Shown here piece by piece: positions 31,968 through 43,013 of a DNA stretch of 64,000 nt (the first letter of the stretch is position 1; every line of letters starts with the position of its first letter). Location: the NCBI RefSeq assembly GCF_050947875.1, contig NC_134570.1:227773265-227837264 (forward strand), read 5' to 3'. The notes under the pieces were generated by a model that saw only the letters and a program-made list of their open reading frames with translations, was not told the origin of the DNA and ran no database searches. Made by a program: the position numbers and the translations under genes. The stretch comes from Dermacentor variabilis (lineage: Eukaryota > Arthropoda > Arachnida > Ixodida > Ixodidae).

Positions 31968-32823
31968 TTTATTTATTTATTTATTATTTTAGGGCATGCG
32001 CCCTGCCCTAGCGGATTAGTCACGAAACGTTTTGGAAGGGAAGCGCTCGGACGCGCGCTGCTGCAAGCACTCGTGCCGTGTACCGCGTTGAAACTCCACT
32101 GGTAGCTCGACATCGGTGCGGTGCCGAAAACGTGCGTAGCGTATAAGACCGCAACTCCACTTTAAAAGAGAAAGCGGCCAGGGCATCGTCCGAGTTGTCC
32201 GGACTGCACCGTGAGCCAGGTAGTTGCCGCCTTTCATGAATGGCTCGCTAATTTAAGGAAACACCCCTGCGTTACACTTGGGCGACACTTAAGTACATCA
32301 CGTTGCTGACGAAGTATTTTTGCAGCGTCAGTCCTCACTTGCTGGTGGTGGCAGCGCGTGCCTGACTGCACGTACTCGTAAGGAGCGGCAACACTGGGTC
32401 GATACGAGACTGAGAGGACGCTCACTCCAATGACTGACCGACTTTTGTGCGCCACTAAACCTCTTTACCATACCAGGTCAACAACAACACAACCTACGAG
32501 CGCGAGTTGTACTGCGACAGGCTTTCTGGTCGAAGGCACCGGTAAAATCATCGTTCGACTGAACCCCACGCGATCGACCATCGAACCGACAACACAATAG
32601 CGACAACATCTTCGCTTGTATATATATAATTAGTTGTGCTCAAAATGAGTCAAGCACGCCTAAAAAGTTGAAATGCACAAGTTCTAACCCTTTCAAGCCG
32701 TGCGCACGAAGTTTGAGCCAATGTCGATCCTGTTCAGCGAAGATTAACCTGGCGCCGTCGAGTTTGTGCACTCGCTACCAGCGGACCTGAAGTGAAATGT
32801 TAGTAGTTAGGTCGAACGAAACT
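31968..32823. other. no recognised gene
   Basis: Starts with an ATTT repeat (31968-31984), possibly a LINE tail in plus-strand inverted sense. The rest is unique-looking sequence of balanced composition without a domain-like frame. Confidence 0.4.
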
Positions 32824-32979
32824 GGGCCGCTATCTTGTACACGTTCGAAAAGCCGAGGTTCGATTTCGCGTCACGCGATTGGACTAGATTGGCCTAGGCC
32901 GCGATATCGGCGCAGCCTGGACAATCGCGCGAGGCGAAATCGAACGTCGGCTTTTCGAACGTGTACAAGATAGCGGCCC
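32824..32979. mobile_element. palindromic MITE, 156 bp
   Basis: 58-bp terminal inverted repeats at 32824-32881 and 32922-32979, with only three mismatches by eye. They start GGGCCGCTATCTTGTACACG and are separated by a 40-bp centre. This is the form of a foldback MITE of the cut-and-paste DNA transposon type. No transposase is present and the target duplication is unclear. Confidence 0.8.
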
Positions 32980-34140
32980 TGCTTTTATAGTTCAATTCTC
33001 GCCTTAGCGATTTGAAATTAGCTACACTTCACTTCGCACGGCGCGTGCTCAATAAGCGATAAGCGGCGAGACAGTGCTGTGCCAACGTCTGTACGTCACC
33101 GTACCTGTAGGCTGTCGGCCGCATTCGCTACGTATATGGGTGGGCCTGTACATGTTGCTTTGCCGACACATTTCTCAATTTCAGAGATGCACTGTTTGCC
33201 TCTGCGTCAAGCGGCAAACAAGAGACGGTGTATTCGGTAAACAGCAGCATAAACGACCACCTCGCTCATATATACCAACGCCGTGTGAGCGATGGCATCC
33301 GCGCGTTTTCGTGGGAGAACAACATAGCCTACAAATGAGCCCTTATGCGAGCACAGTTTTTCTAATAATGCTCTATGTCACGCTAAAACTGTAAGTATGA
33401 TGGAGTTAAAGAAAAGCGTCAATGAGTTAACAGCCCGTAATATATGTATCTGGATCACAGTTGCCGTTGTTTAAGTGGTTCGGCCGCTCATATTGACTCG
33501 TCTCGGGGTGTAACAACATGGCACATATGCGCAGATATGCATGTTTTGCTACATTTTGACACTATTTCATATCAGCGGTGGAGCTTTTCCAGAATATTTG
33601 ACGATAACAGCGACCTGCGGCTGCAGATGTCGGTGTAAACAAGTGCACGGCTTTAATAAATCCGACGCAGAAGGATGCGCTCGAAGACTTCTTGAGTATG
33701 CGAAATGCCTAAATAATGTGTAAAAAGTACAAAAAGTGATGGCCAAGTGCAGAAATCAGTGACAAATTCCAAGGCAGCCGTGCCGCCAAACGGAACTCAG
33801 CGTGCCTTTATCGGCAGCATTGTTTGCAGAACAGCGCACTCAGGCCTGCTCAACCAGTAGTCATTGAGTGCGACATGGCTTCAGGAACGACATGCTGTCC
33901 CGAAGAAGCCAATAATGATTCCCGATCCACGAAACGCACAACCAACGTGCACTCAACATGGGCGCAAGCACACAAATCAACCTGCGAAAGCCCCGGGAGC
34001 CTTCCAAAACGTTGTCAGTGGCGTGCGGCAGAGGGCAGCACAGGAAAATGAAAGAGGCGGATTCAAACAGTGGGCTCCGGTAACCTCCAAGAGACCACCA
34101 AGGCTATTGTGCGCGAAAAGCTGAGCAAAATGTTACCTTC
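32980..34140. other. no recognised gene
   Basis: Contains only short frames (for example 33824-34124 in two phases) with no recognisable domain and no splice evidence. The last part may be the leader or 5' gag of the Gypsy remnant that follows. Confidence 0.4.
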
Positions 34141-34144
34141 GTCG

Positions 34145-34790
34145 CTACCTCAGGTGTTCTAGGTCACCGAGATGGTCATGGACGAACTTTGACGGTCGCT
34201 GGGCGTTTCCAAATTGCATTCCAATTGCATTGCATTTCCAAATTGCCTACCGTGCCGGAAGCGACGACCTACGCCGCCGTAGCCCACCTTCAAGGTCCCT
34301 CTCTGCGCCCGCGCCAGAACCCTGTAATACCGCAATTTCGTCGTCCACCGCCACTGCCGCGAGCGCGCTCACCCGTAGCCCAGCGCAGCTACGCGAGGAA
34401 CACGGACATATGGCGAGCCCTCCACCACCGTCCTCGCCCTCACTGCGGAGAAGCCGGCCGTGTGTACCGCCGATGCCGCGACTTGGGACTGAGGGCGTTC
34501 ACCGTAAACGCGCCGCGTCCACAGCTTGAGGAGCACGCACGTGACATCGCCGACTACCTCGCCTGTCCGGTACCAGCCCGGTGACAGTGTTTGACCCCAA
34601 TACGCTGACGAGGAAGACAGAGAGAAGCTTTGACGTCGCTATTTCGGACCCTACAAGATCATTCGACGCATCGGCGCACTCGACTATGAGGTCGTACCAG
34701 ACGGCATCTCGCTATCACAGCGGTGGCGCTCACGACCTGAAATAGTCCACGTTATGCAACTCAAGCCGTTCTATCAGCGCTAATGAACTT
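34145..34790 (+). pseudogene. internally deleted Gypsy: gag knuckle fused to integrase C-terminus
   Basis: The gag linker RSPVAQRSYARNTDIWRA leads to a degenerate knuckle CGEAGRVYRRC near 34455-34485, then DIADYLA. At about 34565 it passes directly to the C-terminal end of integrase: FGPYKIIRRIGALDYEVVPD, SRPEIVHVMQLKPFYQR and a stop at about 34783. Everything between (protease, RT, RNase H, integrase core) is missing, so this is a deletion derivative about 650 bp long before the 3' LTR. Confidence 0.8.
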
Positions 34791-34914
34791 TGGGGAGCTG
34801 ACCTTCGGACTTTCTTTTTTGGGGCTGTGTTACATTGGACTTAGTTTCTGTGATAAGTGTTCTTTTTTTCCTCGCTCTCCTGTTATGTTTGTAGCATCGG
34901 CTTTCCTTTTTATT

Positions 34915-34929
34915 GAGAGAGGGGGGCAT
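34915..34929 (+). other. polypurine tract
   Basis: GAGAGAGGGGGG directly before the LTR, the expected plus-strand primer. Confidence 0.65.
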
Positions 34930-35355
34930 TGACAAGTGGACTTATCTTTTTAGGGTGGTCGCTTTTCACCATCTAACAAATGTTATCGCTCAGCGTGGTA
35001 TGCGCCTGCATGTATCGGAAGTTTCTGGAATGTTATCAATGATTCTATTCGCTGTCTGTTGTCACCGAACCTTGTATAATTTGATGGCACGTATGCGCAA
35101 CGCGAATGGTGTAGAACTTTCTGGATGACACGCGGGCACAAACGATTTCTCTGCAACGTTGGATGGTTCTTGTATGAAAGCCGACGCGCTTTACCGGCAG
35201 ATCAGATTTTCGACGATCGCCGACGGTCGCCGTGTTCACCGCTGTCGCCGTTCTTTGAGTGAAGCCTATTTTTTAGGGCTCAAGTTGGCCCAATAAAAAG
35301 CTAGTTTCGTCATTCTCAGTTTTGCTACTTCCTTCACTGTCACTACTACGTGACA
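34930..35355 (+). repeat. 3' LTR of the deleted Gypsy element
   Basis: Begins TGACAAGTGG after the polypurine tract and ends CTACGTGACA. AATAAA lies near 35292. About 426 bp. The exact right edge is uncertain because the flanking integrase fragment begins with similar bases. Confidence 0.65.
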
Positions 35356-35940
35356 GTATGATCAACTGCAACTACAATCCACCGATTGCCTTCTGGTGTC
35401 ATAAAAAGCGGGCCGTAGAAGTCGATGCCGAGGCAATCGAAGGGTTTGGCAGGGCACGGGAGCGGCTGCAAGGCACCAGACGGGCGTAAAGGCTGCGATT
35501 TGTGGCGTTGACAGTCAAGACAGCACTGAACAAGCTTTTGTACGAAATTGTACATGCTGCGCCAGTAGTAGCGGTGGTGAATTCGTTCGTACGTCTTGCA
35601 AACTTCGGCGTGGCCACACTGCGGATCGTTGTGGAAAGAGGCACATATTCGTGAGCTTAAGCTGCTGGGGATCAGCAGAAGCCACCTACGGCCTTCAGGA
35701 GCGTAATTGCATTGGTGGAGCAGCTTGTCAAAAATGGCGAAATGAACGGCTTGCCGTCGGAGGGTTCTGAATACAGGGATGGTCTATGATCCAGATAGAT
35801 AGACGAAAAAAAAGCAGTCCACGTGTAACGATATTGTGAAGTGCCAAAGGAGTTCATGTCGAGAGATGACACGGAGTGTGCGGAAGTTGCTCCGCATACC
35901 GAGTGTGGAGGTAAAGGTGAACGAACCATTTGGCCTACTT
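35356..35940 (-). pseudogene. Gypsy integrase fragment (zinc-binding domain)
   Basis: Minus-strand frame with the integrase HHCC-type region ([49 protein letters not shown]) followed by the start of the core [13 protein letters not shown] and WIVVAVDH. The first core Asp is present (GIDFYG). The rest of the core is missing at the LTR boundary. The upstream part to 35940 is in broken frames and only loosely attributable to the RNase H-integrase linker. Confidence 0.75.
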
Positions 35941-35944
35941 GAAT

Positions 35945-38040
35945 TTGATCGTACGTCTTCGTTTTGAAGAATGTGGCGCAAACTTTTCAAAGTTTCATGG
36001 ACGTAGTTACACGCAGACTCCCGTTTATTTTCGTCTACCTTGATGACATTCTCGTACAAAGTTGCATGCACGAAGATCACAAATAGCTACAAAGTTGCAT
36101 GCACGAAGATCACAAATAGCCCCTTCGACTTCTATTTGAGCGACTGGATGAAAGCCCCAGAAATGTATTTGGAGTTGAAGCCCTGGCTTTTCTCGGCGGT
36201 CGCATTCCACCCCAAGGCATTAACCCACTGGAATCACGGGTGCGGGCAATCGAGGACTTCCCCTCTCCAACCTACTTCTGAAAGTTGCGCGAGTTTCTGG
36301 GGTTCATAAACTTGCGCGGGCACATCATACGATCCTGTGCGCAAGTTCTTCAGCAACTTACCAACTTGCTGCGGCACGACTCCAAAAAAAAAAACACTTA
36401 CCTTCAACTGGTCTTCACAGCACAAACACTCCTTCCCGGAAGCCAAAACGTGGTTGACTATGGCAGTGTTGCTAATTCATCCGTTGCCCAACGCGCCAAC
36501 TTGCCCTCTGGTAGACGCGTCGACCACGACAGTGGATGCAGTACTGCAGCAGAAACCTACAGAAGCTCGCTGCAGCACCTTCGGGAGGGAGATGTTGGCC
36601 ATCTATTGCGCTGTCAAGCATTTCCGTTTATTTCGTGAAAGCTGTAGATTTTACTTTCTTACTGACCACAAACCGTTAACCTTCGTTTTCAAGAAAAACA
36701 GTTCCTCGTAATGAGAACAGGAGCTTCAGCAACTTTCTTTTATCTATAAATTTTCTACAGACATCTGCCATATCTCTGGGACTCCAAAACACGGCAGCTG
36801 GCGCCCTGTCACGGAGCCATGCTGTGCATGCTGGCTCTTTGAATTTCCAAGCTCTAGCCTCCACCCAGCAAAACGACCCCGACCTGCGCCAATTGTGGGA
36901 AAAAGGCTCATCGCTCGAGTTTGCGGACGTGCCACTTCCCTACACAACAGCAGTGGTCATGTGCGACACACCGCAAGCAGCTCCTCGCCCGTTCCTGCCC
37001 CATCAGTTTCGGCAGCCAGTGTTCGATTCACTGCACGGGCTATGCCATCCCGGCATCAAATCGACACAGAGGCTTATACAGACCACTTCGTTTGGCCAGG
37101 GATAAACAAAGATGTTCCAAGCTGGAGAAGAAGCTCCCAAGCCTGTCAAGCCATGAAAGTGACTCGACACACGATTTCAGCGGTGCAGCTGTTTCCACCA
37201 GCAGAGCCATTTTTGACCACGTGCATTTAGACTTGGTGGGGTCTGTGCCACCCTGCAAGATATCAAGTACCTCCTCACATGTGTCGACCGGTACTCAAGG
37301 TGGTCTGAGGCGACGCCTCTACAAGACATCACGGCCGGGACAGTGTCGGAAGCACTTGTTGCTACATGGGTGTCGCGGTACGGTTGTCCTTAGCGAATAA
37401 CTACTGGCCGAGGCCAACAATTTCAAAGCTCGCTTTTTTCTGCCCTGACATGGCTGCTCGTAACGCGCCTTCCTAATGCCACGGCACATCACCCACACAG
37501 CAACGGCATGGAAAAACGTCTTTACCGACAACTAAAGGCGTCATAGACTGCCACGCTCGACAGACAGCACTGGGTGCAAAAGCTTAGTACTACTGGGACT
37601 GCGGACAACCTTTAAGGAGAACCTCGGAGTCAGCGCAGCCGAGTTACTCTATGGATCAGCAATCCGCGTTCCAGGCCAGTTTTTCAGCACACGTCAAGGC
37701 ATTCCGCCAGTGGCCGCGAAGCACTTAGGCTACATTCCTGGCTCGACCAGCTTCGACCTGCACATCCACGTATCGCCCGCGAGCAGTCTGTGTTTAGTTT
37801 CCCGACAATAGACACAGCAATGCACGTCCTTCTGCGGTGCGACTCCACCAAGCCGCAATTGACTCCTTCCTATGAATACCCCTTTCGTGTATTTTTGTGT
37901 TCAGAGAAAACCTCCAAGATTGACGTACGTGACAGAGAACAGACAGTGTCGTGCGACCGCGTGAAACCAGTCTATCTTGAACATTACCCGCTTCACTCCT
38001 TCTGCCATTCGCATTTAAGCCTCTGGCATTCTAGGGGGAG
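35945..38040 (+). pseudogene. Gypsy pol: RT, RNase H, integrase, decayed
   Basis: RT: FQSFMDVVTRRLP, then catalytic FVYLDDILVQS near 36030-36060, GVEALAFLGGRIPPQGINPL and LREFLGFINLRGHIIRSCAQ. RNase H: LVDASTTTVDAVLQQKP, FGREMLAIYCAVKHFRLFRE and LTDHKPLTFVFKK near 36660. Integrase: SLHGLCHPGIKSTQRLIQ near 37040, [29 protein letters not shown] and HSNGMEKRLYRQLKAS near 37500, where the motif-E Glu is kept. The C-terminal end is DSTKPQLTPSYEYPFRV and CDRVKPVYLEH near 37970. There are frameshifts near 36300, 37090 and 37250. The element is different from the one at 22841-27185. Confidence 0.85.
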
Positions 38041-38046
38041 AGCCCT

Positions 38047-38290
38047 TGTAGCGACCGACCAGAGCTAGTCTTTGTCGCCCACTTCGGGGGAATTCAGGTA
38101 CTTCGCCTGGGCTCCATGAGGGGGGGGGGCTCATTGCCCCCTCCCCCTGCTCTTTCTTGGCTGCCTGACAGGGGTGCCATCACAGCCACACGGCACGCCT
38201 GCTTTTACTGTGGAATAAAGCCAGTTGACTCTCCGTTCTCAACCTGTCAAAACGTGTGTTACTTGCTTCCGCTTAACCGAGCTCGCAACA
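38047..38290 (+). repeat. probable 3' LTR of the 35945-38040 Gypsy
   Basis: Follows a purine tract (CTAGGGGGAGAG, 38030-38041). It starts TGTAGCGACC and holds AATAAA near 38213. The right end is not fixed: CA dinucleotides near 38250 and 38290 are both possible. Confidence 0.45.
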
Positions 38291-38489
38291 CATTCAGCTA
38301 TTGCAGTTATAATTGGTGTTCAGGGCCGCTTGCCAACAAGATGCAATTTAAAAGAAAGCTATGATAACTGTTAACTTCCAAGCAGCAAAAGAACATGGAA
38401 GGTGCTTTGGGCGAACCTGAATAGGAATTTTATATTATAGAGCGAATTTATTAATAAGGACAAATGAGACGTCCACTCAAACGCAGCTA

Positions 38490-38790
38490 AGTGCTAGAAA
38501 GGAAACCCATACGAGTTCCTCGAAAGAATAGCCTTGTAGTTGAAAGAAAATCCCTTCTGGTCCGGAACTCGAACCCGGGACCACCGCCTTTCCGGGGCTG
38601 CCACTCTACCATCTGAGCAAACCAGGCGGCTAGCACGTGGCAGGGAAAAGTCGAATTTTCATCAACTCTAGACAAACGCAAGAGTCTCCACCTTGCGGAA
38701 ACCAGCAAGGCGGAGCGAAGTCATTAATTACTGAATTTATACGAGTCTTGTGGCATTACCCCCCCCCCTTACGCCTCCTTATTTAAAAAC
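38490..38790 (-). mobile_element. tRNA-derived SINE, second family
   Basis: The minus strand carries a tRNA-like head with A box TTTGCTCAGATGGTAGAG near 38600-38625 and B box GGGTTCGAGTTCC near 38565-38580, separated by the usual ~40 bases. The flanking part CCTTGCTGGTTTCCGCAAGG belongs to the repeat. Confidence 0.65.
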
Positions 38791-38809
38791 CCAGTGTCCA
38801 GTGCAATGC

Positions 38810-39080
38810 CGGATTAAGGGCCCAGTGCCGCGCGGTGGATTCTGGGGCGCTGGGAAGGCGCGGATAACTGGGAGGCACTGGTGCAAAAAGCAGCTCTAGC
38901 GCGTAAAATACGCGTTGCCTGGCCACCGTATATATATCTGTTGAATACAGAAAACAACAGCGAGCGTTTCAGTGCAATAAAAGATATGAAGTAAAAATGT
39001 CTCGCCCAGGATCCGATCTTTTGACCTACATATCCCGAGCCGGGTACATTACCACTACGCCACTTTTCTTTTTTTTTCTT
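38810..39080 (-). mobile_element. tRNA-derived SINE, third family
   Basis: Minus-strand A box GTGGCGTAGTGGTAATG near 39050-39066 and a B-box-like AAGATCGGATCC near 39010. The body contains GTTGTTTTCTGTATTCAACA. A related A-box stub lies at about 52868-52890. Confidence 0.55.
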
Positions 39081-39169
39081 CAGTGCCTCGCTTGACACAG
39101 AGTTTACGAGCTCAGAAGAACAGAATAACAAGATCATAGTACCGAGAACCGTCAGCTGTTTGCTGACTA

Positions 39170-42100
39170 CAAGTCATCTGTATTTCGGCATGTACAACAT
39201 TCCTTATCTTAGAACCCACTCTGGTACACACGTCTGCACCATCTGCACTTCGACAAAATGGGACACAGATTCGCAAAAATATTCGCGAACTGGTCTAGCG
39301 TCGATATCCGCATTGTGTACAGCAGTCCGAGTTCGCCATATACTGTGCAGGCCCAGGAGCATAACCACATCGAAAGGCATACCATCGTCGTTTTCGACCG
39401 GGAGATAACGGATTCTATGTGGACTTAATGGCAACTCTTTCTTCAAGGTTCTCTGTGTGATGTCCCAGAAAACACTCCACCCCAGCAATATAAAAACACA
39501 TGCCCAATTATCTCTGGTTTTTTGCACACCAAACAATGAGTACCCCACGGAACAAATAAACCCTTTTCTTCTCAACATGTTTTAACGGGTAAAGTTCCTG
39601 TGTGCAGCTTAAAAGAAAGGTTTTAACCTGTGGCGCAACTAGCATTTTTAACGCGTTTGAAAACATCTTTTCCTTTGCCTGCACAGTATTATTCACGGTA
39701 CAATGGCACAGGAAATAACACATCCACAAGGTCTTTGCACAGTTCTTTACATGACACCATCAGTCTAATATTGCAAATAAAAACGCACCGATAAGAAGCG
39801 GAAAGATGACACCACCTCTTCTAGATATCCCCGTACTGGTCCTTGCTGACACACCGAAGACACAACAAACTCCGGTACCCAGCCTCAGTCCAATCATAGT
39901 TCTGAGAAAGGTATCATCTACATCTCTTAGAGAAACAAATTGATTGACGAGTTGTATCACATACAGATGCACTAAAACAAGGCCACCATCATTCCCTCTT
40001 TTAAACAGATTTGTTCTGCTCGTTTTTTCCCACAGAGTGCTCCAAATAAAGACCCCGAACACTCTGCGCATTTTTTGTACATTTAACCTGCTGCAATGCA
40101 AAACTTGCATTACATACCATAGCTTGCTTACAAGAAATAGGTTGCACGTCGTGGCCCGTGCGAAAATCGACTTATCCCAGCCTTTTCATTTTTGTGCATT
40201 TTCACGTAACACCTCTGTTATTTCCAATAAGGCTCGTTTGCAGAGTAGTACTGCAGGCGCACTCCTAAGTATTTTGTCGGTGTTTGTTGCCATGTTAAAA
40301 AATTATGCGATTTTACGTGCCAAAACCACTTTCTGAGGACTCAGGAAATTTCGACCACCTGGGGTTCTTTAACGTGCAACTAAATCTAAGAACACCGGTG
40401 TTTTCGCATTTCGCCCCCATAGGAATGCGGCCACCGTTACCGGGATTCGATCCCGTGACCTCGTGCTCAGCAGCCCAACACCATACCCACTAAGCAACCA
40501 CGGCGGGTGCCATTTAATGTTCAAAAACATCCTTGGTGCGACGTCCCGTTCCCCATGCCAAAACACGAGGCACTTTCCCAGTTTACTGCACTACCACATG
40601 CTTGACAAAAACTTTTTACAGCACTGACAGTATGCATTTTACTTTCATGATCAACACAAAAAACTGCAATGTCATCAGCGTTAGGATGAAGGCTTACCTC
40701 GGCTTGATGTAATTTAAATCCTCGTATCGCATTGTCCCTAATTACGCTTAGACAAAACGGTTCAATATATATGCAAAATTGAAGCGGCGATAACGAGCAC
40801 CCTTGTTTGAGTGAGCGCTGTACTGCTATGTACTCACCTACTGATTTGTTTATTATCAACCTCGTCGTACATCCGGCTTAAGCCATCCGCACACCTTCGC
40901 TGATCACAATGCCTACATTCACATATTCAAGTACAGATAGAAGCAGATCGTGCGGCACCCGGTCGAATGCCTTCTCAAGGTCAACTTGCAGCACGGCGAC
41001 ACTGAGTTGCATTGCGTCATAGCATTCAAGGATTGATCGTGCTATGTGTATATTTGTCATAACTGTCCTTCCTTTTATTCCGCACGTTTGATGTGGACCG
41101 ACTAAATCTTTCGTTACCGTCTGCAACCTGTTAGCCAATACTTTCATCAACATTTTATAGTCTATGTTTATCAGTCTAATCGGTCCTATACGATGTGACA
41201 TTACGTAATTTGCTTGGGTCTTCCGTTTTCGGCATTAGGACCGTGTGTGCTGGCAAAAAGGACGGCGGTAGATGTTTGTTCGCGTAAGCCTCGTGCTATA
41301 CTTCAGTCAAAACAGGCGCGATAAAACCCATAAACGCCTTGTACAATGTAGCGCCTAAGCCATCCGGTCCCGGTGATTTGCCATTATTTAAATGATCAAT
41401 CGCGTTCTTAACTTCCTCCACTGTTATGGACACTTCTAATATTTCTTTAGTTTTATCATCTAATGTTGGTATCAATGGCATGAAGTCTTTTTTAAATCTA
41501 TCAGTGTCAACTTGGCTACGAGAAAACAATACTTTGTAATATTCCAAAAAAGAATTGCTATTGTTTCTTTGTTGGCAGACAGTGACCCATTATGTTCTAT
41601 TTCTGTTATTTAATTTTGGGAAGCATATTTTGTTTCAAATCCAAGGCACGTTTTGTTGGCATTTCTCCTGTGCACCATTTTTCATCTCTGGCTGGAATCA
41701 ATGCTCCCTTGTATCGCTCTTGGTCTATCAGCTCAAGTTCTTGCTTCATGTGAAGTTATGTCTTCTAAGAAGTAACCGGGTTGTGTACTTTCCGCTTGCA
41801 ATAATTGCTTCAGATTCCATCTAAGACGGGACTCGAGTTCTTTTTTCGCGTGACTTAACACACTGGCCCTTTCAAGTGCTTTCAATTTGATTGTTTGCTT
41901 ACAAACTTCCCATTTATGTCCCCAACTATCTGAGTTCTGAGTTGTTCTATCTATAGCCTTGAGAAACTGCTTATAGCGTTATAGCGTCTCGTGAAAGGAC
42001 GCACCATACGCTCTGTCTGATCCTCTCTCTCCACTTTGGTCTCCTGAATGGCTACAATATCAAAATCGTGCTCCGTTACGAGGCGGTAAACTTGGTTTTG

Positions 42101-42170
42101 CCGCCTCTTGGCACTAAGTCCTCGGACGTTAAGTGTTGCAATATTTATCGACCTCTATAAGGACTCCATA
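39170..42170 (-). mobile_element. APE-type LINE ORF2 (L1/Tx1-like), decayed
   Basis: Minus-strand ORF2. The endonuclease starts IATLNVRGLSAKRRQNQVYR then DFDIVAIQETKVE near 42000-42150; its middle is deleted. Pre-RT is SPGPDGLGATLYKAF near 41330. RT: GPIRLINIDYKMLMKVLANR, HQTCGIKGRTVMTNIHIARS, AVLQVDLEKAFDRVPHDLL (motif A), QGCSLSPLQFCIYIEP and NADDIAVFCVDHES (motif C). The C-terminal region to about 39190 has GVFFWDITQRTLKKELPL. A SINE (40293-40510) is inserted after motif C. Frameshifts are present. The same family recurs at 53090-56450. Confidence 0.75.
40293..40510 (-). mobile_element. tRNA-derived SINE, full length (Ruka-like)
   Basis: Minus strand: a tRNA-like head with A box TGGTTGCTTAGTGGGTATGG (about 40480-40502) and B box GGGATCGAATCCC (about 40440-40455), then the body with CACGTTAAAGAACCCCAGGT and an A/T-rich end at 40293. 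I associate this with the tick SINE Ruka from memory; the name is unverified. It is inserted in the LINE ORF2. Confidence 0.8.
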
Positions 42171-42204
42171 TTAGCGAGTAACACCAGACCGAGCCTACGG
42201 CGCT

Positions 42205-42988
42205 CCCCTCACAGACCCCCCACCTCCACTGCCGCCGAGGAAGCAGCTATTGCGCTCGCCATTGCCACTACCCCGGCCCGTTTCATATTCAGCGACTCCA
42301 AAGCTGCAGTCCACAACTTTGCGAAGGGTCGCATCTCCTCCTCTGCGCTCAGCATCCTTGAGCACTCCCCTCCCACTTCTCGTCGTATCCAACTCATCTG
42401 GGTTCCGGCTCACGCGGGGCACCCTGGCAACGAGGCGGCAAATTCCATCGCTCGCGAGATGACATACCGAGCTGGCCCACTCCACTCCGGGATGTACACG
42501 CGTGACTCCCTCCTCACCTTCCATGACATTACCCTTCATTACCACAACTCTCGCCTAGCCCTCCCTCCCCCTCACAAATCCCTCTCTAAGCTCCAACAGA
42601 GCACGTGGCGCCATTTACAGGCCCACACTTTCCTCTCTCCTGCCCGACTTGCCCTTATTCACCCCGGTGCCTTCTCATCTGAATGCACGCTCTGCAGACA
42701 CCCACGAGCAGACTATGCTCATATTCTGTATTCATGCCCTGAACACTCACCCCCTGCCTCTTGGAATGTATCTAGTCCGCAGCTGTGGGAGGCTGCTTTG
42801 GCCAGCTCGGAGCCGGATGTCCAGCTACGGCTAACGATCTGGGCAGCGGAAGTCGCCGCCAGGCATGATCTGGTGACCACGACCGGCAGCCTGAAGGCCA
42901 CCCACGGAACGGCGGCATCTTAATTTTGTTTTCTTTTTTGGCCTTCATTAAATAAAGTTTATACCACCACCACCACCCCTCACAGACC
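42205..42988 (+). mobile_element. I-clade-like LINE 3' fragment flanked by a 13-bp target duplication
   Basis: RNase H: STAEEAAIALAIATTPARF, FIFSDSKAAVHNFAKG and IQLIWVPAHAGHPGNEAANS, with the acidic residues and His. A C-terminal CTLCRHPRADYAHILYSCPE finger follows. ATTAAATAAAG and a (CAC)n tail end it near 42975. CCCCTCACAGACC occurs at 42205-42217 and again at 42976-42988, a target-site duplication. The frame is open from 42108 to 42923, so this is a young, 5'-truncated insertion sitting between ORF1 and ORF2 of the older LINE. Confidence 0.85.
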
Positions 42989-43013
42989 TTGCCTTGTAGC
43001 AACACACAGTCCA

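Noticed and set aside
32824..32979. Transcription terminator hairpin
   Set aside because: 58-bp arms without a T run in a eukaryotic context fit a MITE better.
33824..34124. Small protein-coding gene
   Set aside because: Two overlapping frames of 75-86 codons without domain, signal or splice support, just upstream of a Gypsy remnant.
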